From the NCBI RefSeq assembly GCF_000820145.1, contig NZ_CDBW01000016.1, positions 62,001 through 126,000 on the forward strand: DNA of 64,000 bases. The letters run 5' to 3'. This document shows positions 26,718-34,505 of this stretch, piece by piece; position 1 is the stretch's first letter; every line of letters starts with the position of its first letter. The notes under the pieces are model-generated. The model was not told the DNA's origin and searched no databases. It saw only the letters and a program-made list of their open reading frames with translations. The position numbers were made by a program, and so were the translations under genes. This DNA is from Aeromonas sobria (GTDB lineage Bacteria; Pseudomonadota; Gammaproteobacteria; Enterobacterales; Aeromonadaceae).

Positions 26718-27125
26718 ATGAACGATTTTTTGAAAACTTTGTTGAATATCCGTAGTCTGCGTGCTGCATTGCGCGAGCTTTCTTTTGAGCAGCTGGTCGA
26801 AATCAGAGAGAAATTCGAGGAAATATTTGCTGAGCGTGAGCAGCAAGAAAACAAAATCAAAGCTGAGTCTGCTGAGCGTCTGCAAAAACTTGCTGAGTTT
26901 ACCGAAATGTTGAAACAGGCAGGCATCGATCCGAGTGAGCTGGTTGGCACTGCCGCTCCGGCGAAATCTGAGGGATCCACCAAAGCCAAACGCGCTCCTC
27001 GTCCTGCAAAGTATCGCTACACCGAGGATGGTCAGGAGAAGACCTGGACTGGTCAGGGGCGCATGCCTAAGGCCATTGCGGAAGCTGTGGCGAGTGGTCG
27101 AGCATTGGAAGAGTTCTTGATCTAG
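26718..27125 (+). CDS. H-NS-like xenogeneic silencer
   Basis: A 135-residue protein from the ATG at 26718 (GAGG six bases upstream). The N-terminal two-thirds is a coiled-coil oligomerisation region (LRELSFEQLVEIREKFEEIFAEREQQ...). A linker rich in Ala, Lys and Pro leads to the C-terminal DNA-binding domain KYRYTEDGQEKTWTGQGRMPKAIAEA, whose QGR loop reads AT-rich minor grooves. Such element-borne H-NS proteins can silence their own AT-rich cargo, here the adhesin/ToxR module. The three upstream palindromes suggest it is itself controlled by an element-encoded regulator, perhaps the Fic protein's HTH. Confidence 0.9.
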   Translation: MNDFLKTLLNIRSLRAALRELSFEQLVEIREKFEEIFAEREQQENKIKAESAERLQKLAEFTEMLKQAGIDPSELVGTAAPAKSEGSTKAKRAPRPAKYRYTEDGQEKTWTGQGRMPKAIAEAVASGRALEEFLI

Positions 27126-27186
27126 TGCTGAGAGCCCATGCCTGCTCGGCGTGGGCCTTTAATTCTATCTGTAGTAGGAGCACCGT

Positions 27187-27447
27187 ATGGGGAGGACATT
27201 AGAGGATATCATCGAGTCGGAATCATCCGAGGTAGTCCAGAGAGCCAAGGAGCATGCCGAAGAGCTGCGAGTTCGTATCGCTGTGACCAAACTGCTTTCA
27301 AATATCGGGGCGGGTGATGTTCCTGAAATTGATGCCGATGTTCTAAATAGTTTATTGTCGCTCAAAAGGTCTGTTGAGAGATATGACTGTCGGCTGAGTT
27401 TACTCGTTCATATGCCTGACGGCACTCATCATGGTGTCAACATTTAA
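27187..27447 (+). CDS. Small hypothetical protein
   Basis: An 86-residue helical, acidic protein (MGRTLEDIIESESSEVVQRAKE...), with AGGAG seven bases before the ATG. It follows the H-NS-like gene by 60 bases and is probably in its operon. The C-terminal LSLLVHMPDGTHHGVNI is closely similar, in protein and in DNA, to the tail of the small gene at 28761-28979. No family is recognised. Confidence 0.6.
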   Translation: MGRTLEDIIESESSEVVQRAKEHAEELRVRIAVTKLLSNIGAGDVPEIDADVLNSLLSLKRSVERYDCRLSLLVHMPDGTHHGVNI

Positions 27448-27522
27448 CTAAATAGCATCATTGGTACGTTAATCGCAGATCTCATCTACCAAATGAAATT
27501 AACGCCCCATGGCAATGCTTTT

Positions 27523-28650
27523 TCAAACTCCCTCTGTGTGCAAGCGGATCTGATAGCGTGTATTGCGTCCGCCACCAGGTAATTTCTCAAGGCACCCTCT
27601 CTCCACCAATTCACCCAGATGACGTGTAGCCGTCGCCTTGCTGACTCCGGCGACTTTTTGATATTGACTGGCGTTGATGCCATTTTCGAAACCCTGTTCG
27701 CCGCCATCCAATAAACGGTTAACAACCCTGATTTGCTCTGGACTCAGACAGTCATGATTGTGTCGCAGCCAGAAATGAGCCTTGGCAAGGCTACGAGCGA
27801 TACTTTGTAATGCCAACTCTATGGAGTAATCCAGTGTGTCGAGGAACCAACATAGCCAGGAGGTAATATCCAACGAGCCCTTCTGTGCTGACCCCAATGC
27901 CCGATAGTAGTCTGCCCGCCGTTCTAGAGTAGCAACTGACATGGCATACAGCCGGATGCTGTGGCTGTCATCCTGTGACAGCGCGAGATCGGTCAGTGCC
28001 CGCGCTAACCGCCCATTGCCATCATCAACAGGATGAAGGGTCAAAAACCAGAGATGGCAAATCGCCGCACGAAGAAGGGGATCCATCGTGGGGTCATGCC
28101 GAGTCTGGTTAAACCAGAGGATGAACTCGGCCAGTTGATCGTCAAGGGCAGCTCTGGGTGGTGCCTCAAAATGCACGATGGGGCGATCAACACGCCCAGA
28201 GACAACCTGCATCGGCTCATCTCCTCGTAACTGCCCTACGTTCACTGGCTGCACCGACCATTCGTTGGCGGGGAACAGCCAACGATGCCATTGGTAAAGC
28301 CTCTCAATCGTCAACTGTTGTTCATGGTTATCGATGGCGTCCAGCATCATGGCCGCGAGCCCCTCTGAGCGATCTGACACGGGATAGGGCGGAGTTTGTG
28401 AACCCCCTAACCGCCTAGCCAGGGAAGAACGCACGGATTGGGCATTGAGACGCTCACCCTCAATAGCGGACGAGGCGATGATGTTAGCCAGTAAGGTATC
28501 TAACGTTTGATCGGAGTTCCCCAATCTTGAGTGGCTACCTAGGAGAATTCCCAACCTGCGTTGCACCTGCCGTAATCTGGGCAATATCTCGCTATCCCGC
28601 CAACGAAAATGGGGCCAATCAGCTTGTTGCCAAATCCAAAATGGTTCCAT
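27523..28650 (-). CDS. Fic-family AMP-transferase with DUF4172-like N-terminus and C-terminal HTH
   Basis: A 375-residue protein starting MEPFWIWQQADWPHFRW (a DUF4172-type N-terminus) from the ATG at 28650, with GAGG five bases upstream. The inhibitory helix motif SSAIEGERLN near residue 60 places it in class II Fic proteins. The FIC motif is HPVDDGNGRLAR, with the catalytic His and the anion-binding GNGR. The C-terminal winged helix (VAGVSKATATRHLGELVERGCL) could bind DNA. Fic proteins AMPylate target proteins; here target and autoregulation are inferred. A perfect palindrome and a half-site lie just upstream (28673-28728), matching three sites before the H-NS-like gene. Confidence 0.88.
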   Translation of the reverse strand: MEPFWIWQQADWPHFRWRDSEILPRLRQVQRRLGILLGSHSRLGNSDQTLDTLLANIIASSAIEGERLNAQSVRSSLARRLGGSQTPPYPVSDRSEGLAAMMLDAIDNHEQQLTIERLYQWHRWLFPANEWSVQPVNVGQLRGDEPMQVVSGRVDRPIVHFEAPPRAALDDQLAEFILWFNQTRHDPTMDPLLRAAICHLWFLTLHPVDDGNGRLARALTDLALSQDDSHSIRLYAMSVATLERRADYYRALGSAQKGSLDITSWLCWFLDTLDYSIELALQSIARSLAKAHFWLRHNHDCLSPEQIRVVNRLLDGGEQGFENGINASQYQKVAGVSKATATRHLGELVERGCLEKLPGGGRNTRYQIRLHTEGV

Positions 28651-28672
28651 TATTTCCTCATCCAACGTGCTA

Positions 28673-28728
28673 GGGTCTCAATAATGAGCCGACCCAGCCC
28701 ATCATTCGGCTCAATGTTTGAGCCGAAT
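28673..28728. promoter_or_regulatory. Operator dyads upstream of the Fic gene
   Basis: A 25-bp perfect dyad ATTCGGCTCA-ATGTT-TGAGCCGAAT (28704-28728) and a weaker one, GTCTCA-ATAA-TGAGCCGA (28675-28692), lie between the Fic start and the divergent small gene. They carry the same half-site, TGAGCCGA, as the group at 26415-26504. Confidence 0.8.
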
Positions 28729-28760
28729 ATAACACATGCAGCAGAACAGCAGAGCTGGTA

Positions 28761-28979
28761 ATGAGGATGGAGATACAGGCTGAAAATCTCAGACCGGAGC
28801 TGATGAAAAACTGGATTTATTGCTGCTGGGTGGAGCTACTGCAACCAGTGGATAGACAAGGCGGGAACTCATTTCCGTTTCGAACAGATCTTGTGAGCTT
28901 GCAGCTTACGCTGCATAAAGCCACGCACAAGAAAATGCCGTTCGGTCTACTCATTCATATGCCTGACGATACTCACTAA
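28761..28979 (+). CDS. Small hypothetical protein, tail shared with the 27187 gene
   Basis: A 72-residue product, divergent from the Fic gene. The C-terminal PFGLLIHMPDDTH matches LSLLVHMPDGTHH of the 86-residue protein at 27187-27447, and the DNA around it (CATATGCCTGACG) is also shared. The reading frame stops just after DDTH, so this may be a truncated or diverged duplicate. Start choice is uncertain (ATG at 28761 or 28767). Confidence 0.45.
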   Translation: MRMEIQAENLRPELMKNWIYCCWVELLQPVDRQGGNSFPFRTDLVSLQLTLHKATHKKMPFGLLIHMPDDTH

Positions 28980-29263
28980 TATTGGGATGCCAGTCTAAGC
29001 CACCAGAAGAGAAGGATCGAACCACCGAGTAGATTGCCTGCCAGGTATTTCCAAGAGCGGTCTGACAAGAATAAAATCGCCCCCAGTATCGTTATCAGGC
29101 CCCAGAGATAGGGCATGAGCAGTACATATAGGCCAGTCAGTGAGTATTCATCGTTAAACCAGTCATAGACAGGCTGAATGAACAGGATCGATGCATTCAA
29201 GAGGTGATAGAGCATGAACAACACGAATACCCATGTTCTCTCTGTCTTAACGGCTGCGCTCAC
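28976..29263 (-). CDS. Small multi-pass membrane protein, candidate immunity protein
   Basis: A 95-residue protein with three hydrophobic segments (about 10-30, 45-65 and 70-92), starting MSAAVKTERTWVFVLFMLY. Its start overlaps the stop of the upstream 367-residue gene by four bases, so translation is coupled. Small polytopic membrane proteins directly behind a toxin-like gene are often immunity proteins for envelope-active toxins. That role is inferred from position only. Confidence 0.55.
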   Translation of the reverse strand: MSAAVKTERTWVFVLFMLYHLLNASILFIQPVYDWFNDEYSLTGLYVLLMPYLWGLITILGAILFLSDRSWKYLAGNLLGGSILLFWWLRLASQY

Positions 29264-30363
29264 TTTAGTTCCCCTTGGAATGGATAGCTGAGTTCAATGA
29301 CGGTCAAAAATGGCTTGTAGGCAAAGCGCTTGTAGTGTTGAAGAACAAACCAGCTTCTGAAACCGGACGCCAGGCCGTAGAACTTGACTCTTCCGGTCGT
29401 GGGGTCAGGGCCAATGTCAGGATAATCGAGACCGAAGTGGTCATATAGCGTTACTTTGATCGTCCCTTTGTAGAAGTCGCCAAATTTTTCATATGTCGCG
29501 ATTTCCGCCTTGCCTGCCCAGACATCGTTAACCGCAATTGTGAGGCCCTGCACCTTATCCGCCGCAGAGTTGAAGATGGGTAACCGAAAGCCGGAGGTCT
29601 TGCTGTATTGCTGCATCAAGTCACCCAGAACAAGCTTATTCACATCACCATCAAGTTCTGCCAGCTTTGCTTTCACTTCCTTGATAAGGGTATCTGAGAA
29701 CTTGATCGTGGTCGGGTGAGCTCGCGCTGCTCTCGTCAATGCTTGGTTCCGGTATTCACCCCCCTCAGATTTCTCGAACTTGGCGATCATGGCCAGAATG
29801 TTCATCTTCATGTCGCCAGTCGCAAACAATGTGGCCATGTTGCGGAAGCTACTAAAGAACACCTTGGGGTCAGTCTTTTCGAGATCACCAATAAAGCCGT
29901 CATCTCCCATCTTCCCTACGAACATGGGGATAGCCTTGATCTGCTCTGCCGTCATTTTGCCGTAAGTCATATCTTCGGCAGGGCTGCCATCAACGTTCTT
30001 ACCTGGCTCACGCTTCGACTTGTAGATGAGCACAGGCACACGATAGGTTGTGGCTGACGTTGTATCGGTTTTTGGTTTGAGAGCAGGAGGAATGGTTTCT
30101 GCCTTCAGGCGCTCTTTTTCTGCCGAACCAAACCACATTGTCGGCTTGGCCTGGGCATATGCTGACTTGATGGCCTGCTCAAACCTGGGTGTCCCCCTTA
30201 CCGAGATTTGGTCTCCCTGGATAGTACAGCAAGAAAACACATCAGATTGCATCCCCAATACCACCTTCGACCCGTCATCAAGGCTTCCAGCCGCAGGGCC
30301 TAGAATGCGCTTGAACTCGTCCTTGGTGAGTTGGTGGATGTCTCTGAGGTCTGGTTTCTGCAT
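29260..30363 (-). CDS. DUF3289-like putative toxin
   Basis: A 367-residue protein with no signal peptide. The C-terminal region (about 190-360) contains NDVWAGKAEIATYEKFGDFYKGTIKVTLYDHFGLDYPDIGPDP and ends FRSWFVLQHYKRFAYKPFLTVIEL, a pattern I associate with the DUF3289 family found in bacterial competition proteins. The catalytic mechanism is unknown to me. The N-terminal half (MQKPDLRDIHQLTKDEFKRIL...) is not recognised. It is translationally coupled to a small membrane protein, which suggests a toxin/immunity pair. No type VI secretion genes lie in this window. Confidence 0.55.
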   Translation of the reverse strand: MQKPDLRDIHQLTKDEFKRILGPAAGSLDDGSKVVLGMQSDVFSCCTIQGDQISVRGTPRFEQAIKSAYAQAKPTMWFGSAEKERLKAETIPPALKPKTDTTSATTYRVPVLIYKSKREPGKNVDGSPAEDMTYGKMTAEQIKAIPMFVGKMGDDGFIGDLEKTDPKVFFSSFRNMATLFATGDMKMNILAMIAKFEKSEGGEYRNQALTRAARAHPTTIKFSDTLIKEVKAKLAELDGDVNKLVLGDLMQQYSKTSGFRLPIFNSAADKVQGLTIAVNDVWAGKAEIATYEKFGDFYKGTIKVTLYDHFGLDYPDIGPDPTTGRVKFYGLASGFRSWFVLQHYKRFAYKPFLTVIELSYPFQGELK

Positions 30364-30608
30364 GTACAGTGGGCTCGATGAAGAGTGGTGGGGCGATCAC
30401 TTTATCATCAATGCTCCAATCGAGACCATATGGGTATTTTCTGAAAACGGCAGTTTTTGACGCTTTCTATAGATAGGCAACAGTGGGGAGCTTAATAGCT
30501 AATAGGCAAATGCTAAAGATGGCAATGATGTTAATTGCCATCACTGTAAATAATTATAGGGAAATTTAGTTTTATCTGGGTGAAGAGATAATTATTTGGC
30601 AAATATAT
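30364..30608. other. Intergenic region between the Xre gene and the toxin-like gene
   Basis: About 245 bp, AT-rich in its right half. It probably contains the promoter of the minus-strand toxin-like operon. No other structure is visible. Confidence 0.4.
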
Positions 30609-30815
30609 CTATGGCAGCAAGTCGCGAATGTCACACCCCATTACCCTGGCAAGCCGATAAGCCTTTTCCAGGGTGACATTGACCTCACCACGCTCAATTC
30701 GTCCTACGTAGCTTCTATCAATTTCGGCCGCATATGCGAGTGCATCTTGCGATACGCCCAATTGAAGCCGTCTATCACGTACAGCATCACCAAATTTTTT
30801 TGCTAGCTCTTGCAT
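30609..30815 (-). CDS. Xre-family HTH regulator
   Basis: A 68-residue protein (MQELAKKFGDAVRDRRLQ...) that is essentially one HTH_3 domain, with SQDALAYAAEIDRSYVGRIERGEVNVTLEKAYRLARVMGCDIRDLL. The ATG at 30815 has GAGG six bases upstream. It is divergent from the gene at 30934, with about 120 bp between them that includes an AACGTTTTCGTT element. This is the usual layout for a repressor controlling itself and its neighbour, but the target is unproven. Confidence 0.85.
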   Translation of the reverse strand: MQELAKKFGDAVRDRRLQLGVSQDALAYAAEIDRSYVGRIERGEVNVTLEKAYRLARVMGCDIRDLLP

Positions 30816-30933
30816 GTCTCGCCTCTCGCTGGCGAGCACTATCTCTGGTTGTCTGGCTAACGACCACGGATTATAATCCGCAATCGAGTTTAGATTCCCA
30901 CTAAACGTTTTCGTTCGAGACCGAGGATTGCTT

Positions 30934-31500
30934 ATGAGCTCCCAGACTGTGTGGTTACCAACCGCGCTCTACACCGCACTCATTCGATTGCAGATGGATG
31001 ATTTCACTACAACGGAGTGCTTGAACGCAGTCTTTGGTGACTCAGAGTACAATCAGGCCCATAAGCGGCGGTACGGCCTCGTTTATCGTCATCTGATGAA
31101 GTTGGTTGACGCGGGTTTCTTGGAACGGAGAAATGTTGATGATGTGCGATTGTATCCAAGTTTCGTTAAAACCCCTCTATTTCATGATGTGAACTTTCAA
31201 GAGGAATTGAGTGACCCAGAGACTCAGAAGGTTAAGAGGATTCAGGAACACAAAGGGGGGGCGAATGACGCTCTCTTAGATGAGTTAAAAACGAAGGCAA
31301 ATATTTATCGCATTGAAATTCAGGAGTGCCAGGCAGCAATTGCAGAATACAATAAGCTGCAAGCAGACTTCCCAGCTTTGGATATGGCTATTGAGCATGC
31401 TCTCAGGGATAGCTGTAACGAGTATAGTAGCTTACGTGGCCGGTTGGCTGCCGTGGAGGAGGTGATGAAGGCTTTGGGGAGCACTGAGTCGGCCCGCTAA
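30934..31500 (+). CDS. Hypothetical winged-helix/coiled-coil protein
   Basis: A 188-residue protein from the ATG at 30934 (GAGG seven bases upstream). The first 85 residues look like a winged helix (LNAVFGDSEYNQAHKRRYGLVYRHLMKLVDAGFLERRNVDDVRLYPSF). The last 90 form a coiled coil (ELKTKANIYRIEIQECQAAIAEYNKLQ). A G7 tract at 31255-31261 lies in the linker. It is divergent from the Xre gene. Function is unknown; a DNA-binding accessory protein is plausible. Confidence 0.6.
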   Translation: MSSQTVWLPTALYTALIRLQMDDFTTTECLNAVFGDSEYNQAHKRRYGLVYRHLMKLVDAGFLERRNVDDVRLYPSFVKTPLFHDVNFQEELSDPETQKVKRIQEHKGGANDALLDELKTKANIYRIEIQECQAAIAEYNKLQADFPALDMAIEHALRDSCNEYSSLRGRLAAVEEVMKALGSTESAR

Positions 31501-31952
31501 TATCATCCCTTCTATATATAAGCCGATCTTAACTACATGACCCTAGGTGTCTGTGATTTTAGGTCATGTAGTTTCCATGTCACGAGTCGGTGCATGACCT
31601 CTAGTTTGTATGCATCTTGGGTGCAGTACCTGATAATATAGTTTAATAGAAGATCCTGTCCTAGAGTTAAATCGACATAAAGTGACTTCTTTGACATCTG
31701 TTCAGAATATATTTAAGAAGTCTAGCAGTGTAAGTAATATGCTATTGTGTAACCATTTCAATTGGATATTTATATTACCATAGATGAAAAGTTCTATCAC
31801 AGTGTAAGTTATGGTGTAAGGAGTCAAACATAGTTGTAAACCAATCATGCACCTCCCAGTAGTAAATAGTTTTATGTATCATATGTTTTTAACTGCCGTT
31901 TTCATTTTTAGTTATCAACATCTAATTAATGAGATATATTTTAATATATGTA
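31501..31952. other. Non-coding region between cargo and recombinase module
   Basis: A perfect 12-bp inverted repeat AACTACATGACC (31531-31542) / GGTCATGTAGTT (31562-31573) has a 19-base loop. Further on, GTGTAA occurs four times (about 31727-31820), twice as CAGTGTAAGT. No gene is supported. The repeats share CAGTGTAAG with the end-like sequence at 37792-37806. Confidence 0.45.
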
Positions 31953-32489
31953 TTAGTTTTTGAGATGTCTTAAAATTGAAGCATTTGTTAAAGGTCGATG
32001 AGGCTCGCCTTCTTTAAAATGGTAGTCATCAGGGTGCTGTCCAGTCAATGCTGTAAACATGTTTTCTAATTCTTCTATACGTACTTTAGCAATAAATAAG
32101 GCGTGCTCTACAGCTACTCGTTCTACACAAAGTTTTTTAACTTGATTTTTAAGATCGTCACGTTCAATTTTGTAATCTTCTTTAAGTCGTTTTTCATTGT
32201 TTCGGTCATTGCGAAGCGTTTGTAGCTCTGTGACGTATAATTGAGGAGGGGCGTGTTTTTTTTCTATGCATCCAGAGTTGTACTGGGCCATAAGATTATC
32301 TGCTCTGAGTCTGAACTCAGAGTATGGTTTATAATATAAAGTTCCACTACCAACCCCTGACTCTTTGGCTAGTTGTGCCATAGACAGCTTGGTGTTGGCG
32401 AGAACATATTTTCCCTCACCCCTCAGTAAGCGTTGAAGTGCATCTTCGAAAATTGCTAATTGAATATCTGTTTTTTTAGGTTTGCTCAT
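31953..32489 (-). CDS. Recombinase-module auxiliary protein (HTH plus coiled coil)
   Basis: A 178-residue protein from the ATG at 32489, with AAGGA nine bases upstream inside the end of the preceding gene. The N-terminal region has an HTH-like LSMAQLAKESGVGSGTLYYKPYSEFR; the middle is a long charged coiled coil (LKEDYKIERDDLKNQVKKLCVERVAVEHALF). It is the last gene of the four-gene module. Position and build match TnpC of Tn554 and the small auxiliary protein of SE elements. It probably helps recombination or its directionality. Confidence 0.7.
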   Translation of the reverse strand: MSKPKKTDIQLAIFEDALQRLLRGEGKYVLANTKLSMAQLAKESGVGSGTLYYKPYSEFRLRADNLMAQYNSGCIEKKHAPPQLYVTELQTLRNDRNNEKRLKEDYKIERDDLKNQVKKLCVERVAVEHALFIAKVRIEELENMFTALTGQHPDDYHFKEGEPHRPLTNASILRHLKN

Positions 32490-32491
32490 AA

Positions 32492-34503
32492 CTAACAATC
32501 CTTAATGCTAATCAATCCATCATACGGTTCGAATTCAATCCCGTGGTGAATCATCGTCTTTTCACAAGCCCGAATACCAACTAAAACCTTGCTGATAAGG
32601 TTAGGTTGATTTATGCATAGTTTCATAGCATTTTTATGACGATCTACTAAACGAGTATGTAGATCAGCCAATTCTTGTGCATGGCGATTCAATATTACCG
32701 CGTAGTTGCACAACATAGGGCTAATTAAAGTATCTATGGTGCAGTCGAGTCGACTACAGTTAGGGTTTAAGCACAAACTATGTCCATTGTCTACAATCGT
32801 TAATTCACCTGATTTGAGAGCCTCTTCAATTTTTTCTCTACTGTCAAAGACGATATTACCCTGAGCAATTTGTGATCTAATGGTTGCTCCGGCGCCACCA
32901 GAAATAGGCTCATCCGATAAATAGATTTTTTCTCCATCCTCTAGCATAAAGATAGCATTTACCTCATCTAGCTCAGCTTTTATATCTTCATCTAATTGCA
33001 TATCTAATGCGGTGGCCATTTCTGCATTGCGTCCATACCAAATAGTCATGCTAAGACGCAAGTGACCTAATTGTTGTTTAAGTTGTAGAAAGGAACCAAA
33101 GCCATTACGTATCATAAAAACGGCAAATGTTCGACGGAATTGATGTGTGGCAAGAGGCCAAAGCTTATTTAGTGGTATTTCAGAGGCCCACTGACGGTTT
33201 AATACTTTAAACTCATCAAGGTGCTCCTCTCTAAGGTATGCTCCCAATGTGCCATCTTCATTAGGAGTGTTTTTTATCAATCGCGTTAATCCCTTGTATA
33301 AGCCAGCAGATGTTAAAATAATTCCATCTCCTTCAACACCTAGAGAAAGAAATAATGACTGAGAGTGCTCACGTAACTTTTCTGCCGCAGCAGGTTGACC
33401 TGATAACATTAAGTTATTGGCTTGCTTCAGCAATTTGGCTGCCCGAGGTCTTGTTACGAGCGAAAGCAGCTCAATAGCCTTCTTGGCTATCGGTGCAGTT
33501 ATCCATGCATGGGATATTGGGATGCCATTATTTAGTTTGCTAGTCTTTCCGACTAATAAACAATGGGTTATGCCATGAAAACTCTCCTCCCTATATGATT
33601 TGCTATCTAGCTCATACCATTCACCAAATCTCATTCCAGATACGGCCCCAATAACAGTTCCACAGATGGTCAAAATGTCATTGTATAACATAGTGCAATG
33701 AAGTGAGCCTGGAGTCTTATTATTGCTAAATATCCTTACTTTAATGAAGCCTGTACGATGGAAGAACTGCTTAAACTCGTCACGAGTGGCGTTCTCATCT
33801 AGAAGATTTAAATATTCATCAAAAAACAATGCTAGAGAGTGTCGCTTTTCATAAAAGTCTTCAAGGCAATTTATGGCATGTCTATAAATTGTTACAGCTA
33901 ATGCTTGGGGGATTGCAAGGGTTTGTTTATTTCCCTTTGTAGGGTCACATAAAGTTTTGCTATTTTTCTCTTGTTTTTTATTTTGAAGCGGATGAATCCA
34001 TATTGGTCTGCTAGATTTATGGCCGAGAGGTATTTCTCGACTACATCGCTTGAAATTTGTCTTTCCTTAATGGCTTCTAGTAGCTTCCCCTGCATTTCTG
34101 GTTGGCTTAGTGAGGCAAGACTTGGGATTTCTTTTTTTTGGCAAAGTTGTGCAAGATTAACCCAATGTCTACATATTGAATAAAGTCCACTCATGCCAGA
34201 TATATCTGTTCGGCGGGTTTCAAATAAATGTCTGTAGATCAAACGTTTGACTGCTAAGCAAAAATGGTCAGGAATTTCATTCCATCTTAAAATGGAGCGG
34301 AGATTGTTCGTTGACTTTACGTGAAAATAGGCGCTGAAATCCCATTCATCATCAGTTAGAAAACTTTTTGGATTACCATCAACATCATAGCTCACTACTA
34401 TATCTTTCAGTTGTGATAGATCATCATTATCGATTGCTAACTGCATGAACTGGGGAGTTGGGCCACCAGGGATGGTACTGCCGAGCCTGAATAATGGTTG
34501 CAT
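32492..34503 (-). pseudogene. Second tyrosine recombinase (IntB-like), frameshifted
   Basis: Two frames make one protein of about 670 residues. The 5' part (34503-33898) ends in a TAG after ...INKPLQSPKH. The 3' part (to 32492) is open upstream of its first start as ...LAIPQALAVTIYRHAINCLEDFYEKRH, so the true reading moves into the -1 frame near 33905-33930, where a C5 run lies. The C-terminal domain keeps the full set of catalytic residues: SGMRFGEW, GKTSK, HQFRRTF, LGH and IWYGR. Either a base was lost, the sequence has an error, or there is a translational frameshift. The start at 34503 has GGAGG nine bases upstream. Confidence 0.82.
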
Positions 34504-34505
34504 GT

